Origin: Clostridia bacterium
GTDB lineage: Bacteria; Bacillota; Clostridia; Christensenellales; UBA1242
Length of the DNA: 23,979 nucleotides
Reading direction: 5' to 3'
NCBI GenBank assembly: GCA_028702545.1
Contig: JAQVOQ010000006.1
Location: 1-23,979 of the forward strand
This document shows positions 1 to 7,793 of the stretch, piece by piece (within the stretch, counting starts at the first letter, position 1; each line of letters begins with the position of its first letter). Made by a program: the position numbers and the translations under genes. Under the pieces are notes generated by a model. It did not search any database. It was not told the origin of the DNA and saw only the letters and a program-made list of their open reading frames with translations.

Positions 1-3000
1 TATAAAGAAGTTATGAGTCACAACCAAAAAGTTAAAAACCATAATGCAAAAGAAGAAAATATAGATAATCAAAAAACACCTATAAAAGGTATAATAGGAA
101 GCGAGTTTTATGTTGCGAGTGATAGGTTTCAAAGAGCGGGCCGACCAGAGCTTGCGCACTTAGTGCTACTTGCAAAAAATGATAAGGGATACAAAAATTT
201 AGTAAAACTAAGTTCACTAAGTTTTACAGAGGGCTTTTATTATAAACCTCGTATAGATTATGACCTGCTTGAAAAATACAGTGAGGGCTTAATATGTTTA
301 ACCGCTTGTTTGGCTGGGGATATTCCACAGTTTATTATGGCTAGGCAATATGATGATGCGGATAAATTAGCGTTAAGATTAAAAGGTATGTTTGGCGAGG
401 ACCTTTATTTAGAAATTCAAAATCATCACATACCAGAGCAAATTGAGGTTATGCAAAAACTAGCTCAAATGAGCAAAAGGCTAGATATAAAATTAGTAGC
501 AACGAACGACGCACATTATATCTATAAAGAAGATGCGGAAACACAAGATGTTTTAATGTGTTTGCAAATGGGCAAACAATATGATGACCCTAATCGTATG
601 CGTTTTCCGACATCAGAGTTTTATATTAAAACTTATGAACAAATGCATGAAGTGTTTAAAGGTTATGAAGAAGCATTAGATAACACTATTGAAATTATGA
701 ACAAATGCGAACAAGTGCACATCAGGCACGAAAAACTTATTCCGAGTTATAAGCCGATAAATGGCGAAAATCCAACGGGGTTTTTAAGGGCATTAGTAAA
801 AAAAGGTTTAAGCAAAAAATATAAAGAAGTAACACAGGAAATTAAAGATAGAATAGAACTTGAACTTGGCGTTATTGAGCGTATGGGCTTTGTTGACTAT
901 TTTTTAATCGTATGGGATTTTATTGAATATTCTAGAAGTATAAATGTGCCAGTAGGAGCAGGAAGAGGCTCGGGCGCAGGTAGTATTATTGCTTATCTTA
1001 TTGGAATAACAGGTGTTGAACCGCTAAAATATAAATTGCTGTTTGAGCGTTTTTTAAATCCAGATAGAGTTAGTATGCCAGATTTTGATATTGACTTTGG
1101 TGATGGACGCGATGATGTTATTGAATATGTTGTAGAAAAATACGGTTTAGCACGAACTAGCCAAATTATTACCTATGGAACGATGGCGGCAAAAGCGGCC
1201 ATTAAAGATGTTGCTAGGGTTTTAGGTATTACTGCTAGTGAGGCGAACGCACTAACTAAAAAAATTGATGTATCTAAAATAAAAAGCGATAACAAAATAA
1301 AACTTGTGTTTGGTTTAGGAACAGAAGAAGAAGTAGAAAAATATGCTAATCCTGAGCTTATGCAGATATACGCTGAGGATCCAAGAATTAAGAAGGTAAT
1401 TGATCTTGCTATTAAGTTAGAAGGTGTGCCAAGACATACGGGTCAACACGCAGCGGGAGTTATCATTTGCGAGTATCCACTAGATGAGCATGTGCCTCTT
1501 GCAATTGCAAAAACACCAAAAGGTGATAAAATTACAACGCAGTTTGATATGATAGAATGCGAAGAAGTGGGACTATTGAAGATGGACTTTTTAGGACTAA
1601 GGACGCTTACTGATATTCAAAAAACTGTTGAAATTGTTAAAGAAATACACAATGTTGATATTGATTTTGAGAAGCTAGGCTTAGATGATCCTAAGGTTTA
1701 TGAACTTATTGGAACAGGCGAAACAGACCTTATATTTCAGCTTGAAAGCAGTGGTTTTAAAAAGTTTATGAAGGAACTAAGACCCGATTGTATAGAGGAT
1801 ATTATAGCGGGCGTTAGTTTGTATAGACCAGGACCTATGGACTATATACCCGATTACATTAAAAACAAAAAAAATCCAAAGGATATTGACTATAAATTAC
1901 CTGTTTTAAAAAGCATTTTAGAGCCGACTTATGGCGTTATTGTTTATCAAGAGCAAGTTATGCAAATATTTAGAGATATGGCGGGATATAGTTTAGGGCA
2001 AGCCGACATTGTTAGGCGTGCTATGAGTAAGAAAAAACACAAAGTTATGCAAGAGCATAGAGAGTATTTTATTAATGGTAAAGATAACTCTGATGGCACT
2101 CCTGCAATAGATGGTGCAATAAATAGAGGTTCAACAAAAGAAATCGCTGATGAAATATTTTCTAAAATGGAAAGTTTTGCTTCATACGCTTTTAATAAGT
2201 CTCATGCGACAGGTTATGCATTTATTAGCTATCAAACGGCTTATTTAAAAACTTATTATCCAATAGAATTATATACGGCGAACTTAAATAATAGGATAGA
2301 AATATCAGATGAGATTGCAAAATATAGTATGAGCGCAAAGGAAGCAGGTATTAAAATTTTGCCACCTAGCGTAAACAAAAGCAGCACCTATTTTGCAGTA
2401 GAAAATGGCGCTATTCGTTTTGGACTTGCCGCCTTAAAAAATGTTGGAGTGCAACTTGTTCGCGATGTTATTGCCGAAAGAAAGGCAAACGGCGAATTTG
2501 CAGATATTGCTGACTTTATTAGTAGAACAATGGTATCGGGAGTTAACAAGCGCGCAATTGAAGCCTTTATTTATAGCGGAGCATTTGATGAATTTGGTAA
2601 AAACCGCAGTCAACTTTTAGCAGTTTATGAAAGCGTTGTTGATAGGGTTAGTACAGATAAAAAAAATCAAGCAAGTGGTCAGTTTTCTATGTTTGACACA
2701 CTTTTAAAAGACGATAATTCTTTATCAAAAATTGAATATCCTAATATTAATGAATTTATTGAACACGAAAAACTTAAAAAAGAAAAGGAAATCGTAGGCG
2801 TTTATTTGTCGGGGCATCCACTTGATAAATACTTATATAAATTTAAAGATTTTAACTTTAATAGTCAAATGCTAAAAGAGTATGAATCCGACAAAGTAAT
2901 AGATGAAGAAGGTAACGAAATTGTTGTAGAACAAGAAAATGAAACGCTAGTAGATGGAATGGAAGTTAGCTTTGGAGGTATTGTAAGCGAAATTAAAAAG

Positions 3001-3468
3001 GTGTTTACAAGGCGAGACAATAAAGAGATGGCAATTATAACGGTTGAGGATTTGTTTGGCACAGTTGATGTTATGGTGTTTAATGTTCAATGGCTAAAAA
3101 TTAAAAAAGATTTAAGCGAAGATACGATGGCAACCTTTACGGGCAAACTTAGTTTAAGAGAAAGTGAGCGCGCAATTGTAACATTGTTTAACCTTGATAT
3201 TTGGGAGAAAGAAGAGGAAAAAAATGAATTAGAACAGCAAGAAAAAAAACAACAGCAAACATTGTATTTAAAATATGATTTGCAAAATGAAGAATTAAAC
3301 AAAAAAATATTTGATATTCTAGATAAGCACAGAGGCACTACAAGAGTTATTGTTAAATGTGCAACCAAAAATAAGGCTTTTGATATACACAAATCTGTGC
3401 AGGTAGGTTCAAGGCTAATTGCCCAGCTGCAAGCATATATTTCTGACGAATTTATTAAGGTGCAATAG
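1..3468 (+). CDS. dnaE: DNA polymerase III alpha subunit, DnaE type (5' end cut by window)
   Basis: Catalytic subunit of the replicative DNA polymerase (DnaE family). The frame is open from base 1, and the ATG at 13 is internal: the N-terminal part of the PHP domain, including its HxH motif, lies outside the window. Numbering from that ATG, the rest of the PHP domain spans about residues 25-190, with the conserved GSEFYVA and TNDAHY segments. The polymerase core carries PDFDIDF (D357, D359) and KMDFLGL (D525), which match the three catalytic aspartates of E. coli DnaE. A helix-hairpin-helix region follows, then a clamp-binding type motif QFSMF (890-894) and a C-terminal OB fold (about 985-1075). 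It is DnaE-like, not PolC-like, since no exonuclease domain interrupts PHP. Residues 3-24 are a polar, lineage-variable insertion in PHP. pfkA follows 11 nt downstream, so the two are probably cotranscribed. Confidence 0.97.
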   Translation, partial: YKEVMSHNQKVKNHNAKEENIDNQKTPIKGIIGSEFYVASDRFQRAGRPELAHLVLLAKNDKGYKNLVKLSSLSFTEGFYYKPRIDYDLLEKYSEGLICLTACLAGDIPQFIMARQYDDADKLALRLKGMFGEDLYLEIQNHHIPEQIEVMQKLAQMSKRLDIKLVATNDAHYIYKEDAETQDVLMCLQMGKQYDDPNRMRFPTSEFYIKTYEQMHEVFKGYEEALDNTIEIMNKCEQVHIRHEKLIPSYKPINGENPTGFLRALVKKGLSKKYKEVTQEIKDRIELELGVIERMGFVDYFLIVWDFIEYSRSINVPVGAGRGSGAGSIIAYLIGITGVEPLKYKLLFERFLNPDRVSMPDFDIDFGDGRDDVIEYVVEKYGLARTSQIITYGTMAAKAAIKDVARVLGITASEANALTKKIDVSKIKSDNKIKLVFGLGTEEEVEKYANPELMQIYAEDPRIKKVIDLAIKLEGVPRHTGQHAAGVIICEYPLDEHVPLAIAKTPKGDKITTQFDMIECEEVGLLKMDFLGLRTLTDIQKTVEIVKEIHNVDIDFEKLGLDDPKVYELIGTGETDLIFQLESSGFKKFMKELRPDCIEDIIAGVSLYRPGPMDYIPDYIKNKKNPKDIDYKLPVLKSILEPTYGVIVYQEQVMQIFRDMAGYSLGQADIVRRAMSKKKHKVMQEHREYFINGKDNSDGTPAIDGAINRGSTKEIADEIFSKMESFASYAFNKSHATGYAFISYQTAYLKTYYPIELYTANLNNRIEISDEIAKYSMSAKEAGIKILPPSVNKSSTYFAVENGAIRFGLAALKNVGVQLVRDVIAERKANGEFADIADFISRTMVSGVNKRAIEAFIYSGAFDEFGKNRSQLLAVYESVVDRVSTDKKNQASGQFSMFDTLLKDDNSLSKIEYPNINEFIEHEKLKKEKEIVGVYLSGHPLDKYLYKFKDFNFNSQMLKEYESDKVIDEEGNEIVVEQENETLVDGMEVSFGGIVSEIKKVFTRRDNKEMAIITVEDLFGTVDVMVFNVQWLKIKKDLSEDTMATFTGKLSLRESERAIVTLFNLDIWEKEEEKNELEQQEKKQQQTLYLKYDLQNEELNKKIFDILDKHRGTTRVIVKCATKNKAFDIHKSVQVGSRLIAQLQAYISDEFIKVQ

Positions 3469-3479
3469 AGGAGGTTTTT

Positions 3480-4439
3480 ATGAAAAAAATAGCAGTATTA
3501 ACTAGCGGTGGCGATGCTCCAGGAATGAACGCTTGCCTAGCTAATCTTTTTATACTTAGTAATAGAAAAGGTTTTGAACTAATAGGCATAAAAGAAGGTT
3601 TTATTGGGTTAGTAAATAATGATTTTGTAACGCTTACAAAAGAGCATATTACAAATATTTATTCACTTGGTGGTAGCATATTAAAAACAGGAAGAAGTGA
3701 AGAATTTTTGCTAGAAAGTGGCAGGCAAAAGGCACTTAATAACTTAAAAAATAATGATATAGACACTTTAATTGTTATAGGTGGCAACGGCTCTTATAGA
3801 GGCGCACAAAAACTTGCTGAACTAGGAGTTAAAATTATAGCTCTTCCCGGAACTATTGACAACGACCTAAATTACACTGAAAAAAGTTTAGGTTTTGATA
3901 CAGCAGTTAACAACAGTGTTACGGCAATTGACAAAATAAGAGATACGATGCTATCTAATAATAGAGGCGTAGTAATTGAAGTTATGGGCAGGCGCTCAGG
4001 CGACATTGCACTGTTTGCAGCAACGGCATCTAATGCCGATGCTGTTGTCGTAAAAGAAGTTTCAAAAACTAAAAATCAAGTACTAGAAAAAGTACAGTTA
4101 GCTATTAAAAGAGGCGTAGATAATCCTACTGTTATAGTTAGTGAAAATATTTTAAATGTAAAAAAATTAGCAAAAGACTTAGAGGCTAAAACAGGCAAAC
4201 CTTTTAAAACAACAATTTTAGGCTATATTCAAAGGGGTGGAAATCCAACAGTATTTGATCGAAATTATGCTATGGAGTTAGCCGTTAAAACGATTGCACT
4301 AATAGAAGATAAAAAGTATAATCGTGCAGTTGGAATAGATGAAGGTAAAATGTACGATGTTGATTTAAGCGCAGTTTTGACGCAAAAAACCAATTTTAAC
4401 TTCCAATTATACTCACTATTTGATAAATTGAATAGTTAA
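3480..4439 (+). CDS. pfkA: 6-phosphofructokinase family protein, divergent active site
   Basis: PFK family A enzymes phosphorylate fructose 6-phosphate in glycolysis. The 319-residue length equals that of the E. coli enzyme, and residue numbers coincide. Conserved: GGDAPGMNA (10-18), R72, PGTIDND with D127 and D129, R162, VMGR (168-171), E222 and QRGG (251-254). Gly104 is retained, as in ATP-dependent rather than PPi-dependent enzymes. Unusual: the GGDGS motif reads GGNGS (D103N, a Mg-ATP residue), and the fructose 6-phosphate-binding R243 and H249 are K and Y. Effector-site residues R21, R25 and K213 of E. coli are A, I and V, so classical ADP/PEP allostery is doubtful. GAGGAGG precedes the ATG. 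Its place directly after dnaE is common in Firmicutes. It may be a working but atypical PFK, or a paralogue with another role. Confidence 0.88.
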   Translation: MKKIAVLTSGGDAPGMNACLANLFILSNRKGFELIGIKEGFIGLVNNDFVTLTKEHITNIYSLGGSILKTGRSEEFLLESGRQKALNNLKNNDIDTLIVIGGNGSYRGAQKLAELGVKIIALPGTIDNDLNYTEKSLGFDTAVNNSVTAIDKIRDTMLSNNRGVVIEVMGRRSGDIALFAATASNADAVVVKEVSKTKNQVLEKVQLAIKRGVDNPTVIVSENILNVKKLAKDLEAKTGKPFKTTILGYIQRGGNPTVFDRNYAMELAVKTIALIEDKKYNRAVGIDEGKMYDVDLSAVLTQKTNFNFQLYSLFDKLNS

Positions 4440-4500
4440 ATGTTTAAAAGTTATTTATTTGGGTAAACATTATTTTGCTCATCCAAATCCCTAGAAATAT

Positions 4501-4527
4501 AAAAAGCAGGCAACCAGCCTGCTTTTT
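4501..4527. terminator. Bidirectional intrinsic terminator after pfkA
   Basis: A perfect 11-bp stem, AAAAAGCAGGC with GCCTGCTTTTT, closes a 5-nt loop (AACCA). It has a U tract in either direction. It sits between the convergent pfkA and DUF378 genes and can serve both. Confidence 0.93.
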
Positions 4528-4554
4528 ATATTTTGTTTATTAACTTTTTAAATA

Positions 4555-4833
4555 TTATTTTAAGTCAGTAGGTCTGTTGATACCGTCATTTCGCATTTCA
4601 ACTAATTCCCTATCAGCATCATAATCTCCGCTAACATTAAGTCTGCCTCTAAATTTGATTGCAGCGTAAATTAGAACAATTGAAGCAAAACCAATAAAAC
4701 CGTAAATAATACGAGCAAATGTGTCTGCTTGTGATCCAAAAATAGAAGCTACAAGGTCAAACTGAAATAATGCTATTGAAAGCCAATTTAATGCGCCAAT
4801 AATAACTAAAATAAAAGAAATCAAAGTAACCAT
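4555..4833 (-). CDS. DUF378 family small membrane protein (YuzA-like)
   Basis: A 92-residue protein with two hydrophobic segments, about residues 3-24 and 38-60. The segments IIGALNWLSIALFQFDLV and ARIIYGFIGFASIVLIY match the DUF378 pattern (Asn-Trp in helix 1, RIIYG at the start of helix 2). The tail from about residue 62 is polar and charged, longer than in the shortest family members. DUF378 proteins are small inner-membrane proteins of unknown function. The start is supported by AAGGAGA 7 nt upstream. A TATAAT lies on the minus strand at 4851-4856, but I see no good -35 with it. It is transcribed against pfkA and shares its terminator. Confidence 0.87.
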   Translation of the reverse strand: MVTLISFILVIIGALNWLSIALFQFDLVASIFGSQADTFARIIYGFIGFASIVLIYAAIKFRGRLNVSGDYDADRELVEMRNDGINRPTDLK

Positions 4834-4898
4834 AAAAATTCTCCTTACAAATTATATTTGATATTTTTATTATGCGTTATTATTAAATTAAAATACAT

Positions 4899-5159
4899 TT
4901 ATTCTTTTATTTGCTCCAAAATTAAATAATTAAAGTTAATTTTATCAATAAAATCACTGCTTAAAAACTTTACACTGCTAAACTCGTCAAAGTTATTTAT
5001 GTGATTTGATAGTACGATAGGTGTTTCAATATCTAATTCCTTACATATGCTGACTAAATAATCATATAAGTTGTTTTTATTAAATTCGCAAGTATATGTG
5101 CACATATATTGTTTTTTAATTTTTTCGTCTTTTATTACTCTTGCCCAAATTTTAAACAT
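4899..5159 (-). CDS. Small conserved-looking clostridial protein, unknown function
   Basis: An 86-residue soluble protein beginning MFKIWARVIKDEKIKKQY. I do not recognise a named family, although openings of this MFKIWAK type seem familiar to me from hypothetical proteins of Clostridia. It looks like a compact alpha/beta domain with no signal peptide or membrane helix. The ATG at 5159 is preferred because GGAGGG (5164-5169) lies just ahead of it; an in-frame TTG four codons earlier would place that site inside the gene. A good extended -10 promoter is upstream at 5181-5208. The 65 nt to the DUF378 gene contain no clear terminator, so the two may share a transcript. Confidence 0.75.
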   Translation of the reverse strand: MFKIWARVIKDEKIKKQYMCTYTCEFNKNNLYDYLVSICKELDIETPIVLSNHINNFDEFSSVKFLSSDFIDKINFNYLILEQIKE

Positions 5160-5180
5160 AGTACCCTCCAAAGATGTTAA

Positions 5181-5208
5181 ATTATAGCATATTAGCGATA
5201 TTTTGCAA
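5181..5208 (-). promoter_or_regulatory. Sigma-A promoter (extended -10) for the small minus-strand gene
   Basis: On the minus strand TTGCAA (5203-5208) and TATAAT (5181-5186) are 16 nt apart, with TGC just before the -10 giving an extended TGnTATAAT. The predicted start is near 5174, leaving a leader of about 15 nt that holds only the ribosome binding site. Confidence 0.72.
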
Positions 5209-5299
5209 GGTGCAAGAGTAGTTATTTTTTTTTAATAAATAAAATTTTAATAATTACAAACAATATTGTGGTAAAAACAAAAAAATACGCATAAATTAA

Positions 5300-5328
5300 T
5301 TGACAATTACAAAGTCTGCTATTATAAT
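5300..5328 (+). promoter_or_regulatory. Consensus sigma-A promoter, long leader ahead of greA
   Basis: TTGACA (5300-5305) and TATAAT (5323-5328) are separated by exactly 17 nt, a full match to the vegetative consensus. The start would be near 5335, leaving about 135 nt of leader before greA. Apart from this promoter and the hairpin at 5359-5391, I see nothing in the 298-nt gap between the small minus-strand gene and greA. Confidence 0.85.
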
Positions 5329-5358
5329 GAATAGACAAAAAATAAATGAATAACTCGC

Positions 5359-5399
5359 TCACGCATTTTTTAAGTTGTAAAAAATGTGTGACTGTTTTT
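5359..5399 (+). terminator. Leader hairpin with U-rich tail upstream of greA (possible attenuator)
   Basis: Arms TCACGCATTTTTT (5359-5371) and AAAAAATGTGTGA (5379-5391) form a 13-bp stem with one G-U pair and a 7-nt loop, followed by CTGTTTTT. It lies 24-57 nt after the predicted start and 78 nt before greA. It could terminate a short leader RNA of about 65 nt or only stabilise the leader. The U tract is interrupted, so read-through is expected. Confidence 0.5.
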
Positions 5400-5469
5400 A
5401 TTAAATCATTGTTTAACAAAAAATAAAATAAAATAATATATTTACTAAATATATAGTACGAGGTGGATT

Positions 5470-5943
5470 ATGTCAGAAGCAATATTTTTAACACCAGCAG
5501 GGTTAGAAAAATTAAAAAAAGAATTAGAACATTTAAAAACAGTTGAAAGACTTGAAGTTGCTAACATGATAGGTGAGGCAAAGTCTTTTGGCGACTTATC
5601 GGAAAACTCAGAGTATGATGCAGCAAAAAATAAAGAAGCGCAACTTGAAGGTAAAATTTACGAGATTCAAGAAAAATTAAAAAATTATATCTTAGTAGAT
5701 GAATCTATGATAGATACGAGCCGTGTTAATGTTGGTTGCACTATTACCTTGTTTGATGGAGAATTTAACGAGGAAGTTGTTTACAAGATTATGGGCTCAA
5801 CCGAGAGCGACCCAATCAATGGCTTAATAAGCAATCAATCGCCAATAGGAAGAGCATTGATGGGCAAGAAAAAGAATGATATTGTAAAAGTTGAAACTCC
5901 GGGTGGAGTAGTTGAATTTAAGATTTTAAAAATTTCTGCATAA
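5470..5943 (+). CDS. greA: Transcription elongation factor GreA
   Basis: GreA binds the RNA polymerase secondary channel and stimulates cleavage of backtracked RNA. The 157-residue length is typical. Residues 1-75 form the antiparallel coiled-coil, with the tip motif GDLSENSEYD (41-50) holding the two acidic catalytic-tip residues D42 and E45. Residues 80-157 are the FKBP-like globular domain, ending in the usual VEFKILKI. GAGGTGG lies 7 nt before the ATG. It is a single-gene unit, with a strong promoter and hairpin leader in front and a terminator at 5964-5990. Confidence 0.97.
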   Translation: MSEAIFLTPAGLEKLKKELEHLKTVERLEVANMIGEAKSFGDLSENSEYDAAKNKEAQLEGKIYEIQEKLKNYILVDESMIDTSRVNVGCTITLFDGEFNEEVVYKIMGSTESDPINGLISNQSPIGRALMGKKKNDIVKVETPGGVVEFKILKISA

Positions 5944-5963
5944 ATAAAAAATAGATTTATAAC

Positions 5964-5991
5964 AAAAGCCTTAATTTTTTAAGGCTTTTTT
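5964..5991 (+). terminator. Intrinsic terminator after greA
   Basis: AAAAGCCTTAA (5964-5974) pairs with TTAAGGCTTTT (5979-5989) around a TTTT loop, and a run of T follows. Confidence 0.93.
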
Positions 5992-5992
5992 G

Positions 5993-6022
5993 TTGTTTTG
6001 ATAATTAATTTAGTGCTATAAT
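5993..6022 (+). promoter_or_regulatory. Probable sigma-A promoter for tmk
   Basis: TATAAT at 6017-6022 with a weak -35, TTGTTT (5993-5998), 18 nt upstream. It falls between the greA terminator and the tmk ribosome binding site. Confidence 0.5.
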
Positions 6023-6045
6023 TTTATTTAGTATAGGAGAATTTT

Positions 6046-6663
6046 ATGAAAAAAATCTTTATTACTTTTGAAGGTGGAGAAGGTAGTGGCAAAAGTACGC
6101 AAATAGAGCTTCTAAAAAATTATTTTTTAAAAAAAGGTTTGCCAGTTACACTAACAAGAGAGCCTGGCGGAAGTCTTATTTGTGAGCAAATAAGAGATGT
6201 TTTAAAAGATGGCAATAATGGCAAAATGGGCAAGGTTACTGAGCTTTTATTATTTTCGGCAGCAAGAAGTCAACATGCTGAGGATATTATCGTACCAGCA
6301 CTAGATAGAGGAGATATTGTAATAAGTGACCGTTTTTACGATTCGTCAATAGTTTATCAAGGGTATGCAAGAGGCTTAGGCGAAAAATTAGTAAGAGAAG
6401 TTACTAAAATTGCAATAGGAAACTTAGAGCCAACCCTTACTTTATACTTAAATATTGACCCAGAGCTTGCTTTTAAGAGAAAAAATGGACCAGATAACGA
6501 TAGATTTGAAAAAGCAGGGCTAGATTTTCACATCCAAGTTAGGAATGCATATATAAATTTAGCAAAAAAAGAAAAACGCATAAAAGTTATTGATGCGTCT
6601 AAAAGAATTGAAGAAGTGTTTGCTAGTATTGTTAAGGTGATAGAAGATAAAATACAAATTTAA
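6046..6663 (+). CDS. tmk: Thymidylate kinase (dTMP kinase)
   Basis: Cytosolic kinase converting dTMP to dTDP for DNA synthesis. The 205-residue length is normal. Seen in order: P-loop GGEGSGKST (10-18), the substrate motif TREPGGS (usual form TREPGGT), DRFYDSS, and the LID/helix region DRFEKAGLDFHIQVRNAY. The segment after TREPGG reads SLICEQIRDVLKDGNNGKMG rather than the common T-x-LGE-x-IR-x-LLL form, a modest divergence. AGGAGA precedes the ATG by 7 nt. Unlike B. subtilis, where tmk and holB lie in one cluster with yaaQ and yaaR between them, here tmk has its own terminator and holB a separate promoter. Confidence 0.96.
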   Translation: MKKIFITFEGGEGSGKSTQIELLKNYFLKKGLPVTLTREPGGSLICEQIRDVLKDGNNGKMGKVTELLLFSAARSQHAEDIIVPALDRGDIVISDRFYDSSIVYQGYARGLGEKLVREVTKIAIGNLEPTLTLYLNIDPELAFKRKNGPDNDRFEKAGLDFHIQVRNAYINLAKKEKRIKVIDASKRIEEVFASIVKVIEDKIQI

Positions 6664-6697
6664 TAAATATAAAAGGATAACTCATTATAAAAACCAT

Positions 6698-6729
6698 AAA
6701 AAAGCCTAAAAAGTATTAAGGCTTTTTTT
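6698..6729 (+). terminator. Intrinsic terminator after tmk
   Basis: AAAAAAGCCT (6698-6707) pairs with AGGCTTTTTT (6719-6728) around an 11-nt loop, followed by T residues. Confidence 0.85.
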
Positions 6730-6730
6730 G

Positions 6731-6759
6731 TTGTAAGTTATGCGTTTGTGTGGTAAAAT
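6731..6759 (+). promoter_or_regulatory. Probable sigma-A promoter for the holB operon
   Basis: TTGTAA (6731-6736), a 17-nt spacer and TAAAAT (6754-6759). The -10 overlaps the first upstream in-frame ATG of the holB frame (6750), which argues that translation starts further downstream. Confidence 0.55.
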
Positions 6760-6809
6760 TTTGTTGTATTAGTGCTTTTTTAATACAATTTTATTTAAGG
6801 AAAAACTTT

Positions 6810-7793
6810 TTGGAACAAATAGTTTATTTTAAACAATTAAATACGCTTAGTAGTTTTTTGCACAATGTTTATAAAGAACAAAAAAGCCACGCTTACTTGC
6901 TTACGAGTGAAGACGAAGTAACTCTTAGTGCAGCAGCTAAAATTTTAGCTCTTAATTTTTCTTGTCAAAAAGGTGAGGAATTGCCATGCTATGAATGTTC
7001 TAGTTGCGTTAAAATTTTAAACGATACGGCGCTAGATGTTTTTGTTTATCCTAAAAAAAATAGCATAGTTGTTGATGATATTAAAGAAATTGTTGCTTCT
7101 TCACAAGTAAAACCGTTAGAATTTGATAAAAAAATTTATATTCTAAATAATTTTTCTCAGGCAACAATATCAGCGCAAAACAAATTGTTAAAAACGCTAG
7201 AAGAGCCACCTCAAGATGTAATTTTTATTTTAACGGCTAGTAGTGATAAGGCGGTTTTGCCAACTATAGCTAGCAGGGTAAAAACTATTGCTTTAAAAAG
7301 AGCAACTAGTAGCGAGATAAAAAGTATTTTACAAACGCTTTCAACTGATGACAAAAAAATAGATATAGCAGCAGAAAATAGCGGAGGTAATTTAGGTAGA
7401 GCGTTATCACTGCTTAATGATGAGGTTTATTTTGGAATTTATAATTTTATTTTAAATTTGACTATCAATATGAACAGCAGTAAGCAATTAATTAATTATT
7501 CAAGCGTTATAGAAAAAAACAAAAAATTCATTGAAGTTTATTTTGAAGTTTTAAACTCAATGTTTCGCGATATGCTCATAATTAAGCAGGGTTTATATCA
7601 ACTTGTAATTAATCAAAACTCACTTAATTTATTAAAGTTAGCTAGCGTTAGCTATTCGCAAGTTGCTTTAATAAAAGCCATTGAAGAAGTAAATAAAGCA
7701 AAAAAAATGTTAAAATTTAATACTAATGTAACGGGCGTTATAGACACTTTGCTACTTAGTATCTTGGAGGTAAAATATAAATGGAAAAATTAA
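6810..7793 (+). CDS. holB: DNA polymerase III clamp-loader subunit delta'
   Basis: An AAA+ clamp-loader subunit that helps place the sliding clamp on DNA. I take the TTG at 6810 as start: AAGGAAA lies 6 nt upstream, and the ATG at 6750 falls within the probable promoter. The product is then 327 residues. HAYLL opens the AAA+ fold, but the segment after it (TSEDEVTLSAA) lacks a GxxGxGKT P-loop, as expected for a delta' subunit that does not bind ATP. A zinc module C-x7-C-x2-C-x2-C occupies C52, C60, C63 and C66. NKLLKTLEEPP and a sensor ASRVKT segment (SRV in place of the SRC of tau/gamma-type subunits) follow. It is the first gene of a tight cluster; ricT begins inside its last codons. Confidence 0.92.
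   Translation: MEQIVYFKQLNTLSSFLHNVYKEQKSHAYLLTSEDEVTLSAAAKILALNFSCQKGEELPCYECSSCVKILNDTALDVFVYPKKNSIVVDDIKEIVASSQVKPLEFDKKIYILNNFSQATISAQNKLLKTLEEPPQDVIFILTASSDKAVLPTIASRVKTIALKRATSSEIKSILQTLSTDDKKIDIAAENSGGNLGRALSLLNDEVYFGIYNFILNLTINMNSSKQLINYSSVIEKNKKFIEVYFEVLNSMFRDMLIIKQGLYQLVINQNSLNLLKLASVSYSQVALIKAIEEVNKAKKMLKFNTNVTGVIDTLLLSILEVKYKWKN

Noticed and set aside
13..15. ATG at 13 as the true start of DnaE
   Set aside because: The frame is open to the window edge and the protein from this ATG lacks the first part of the PHP domain, so it is an internal Met.
5222..5419. 65-codon minus-strand open frame upstream of greA
   Set aside because: It has no ribosome binding site, a composition typical of AT-rich noncoding DNA, and it lies across the consensus promoter and hairpin of the greA leader.
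6750..6809. Extended N-terminus for holB starting at the ATG at 6750
   Set aside because: The extra 20 residues do not look like delta', the ATG lies in the predicted -10 box and lacks a ribosome binding site, while the TTG at 6810 has a well placed one.
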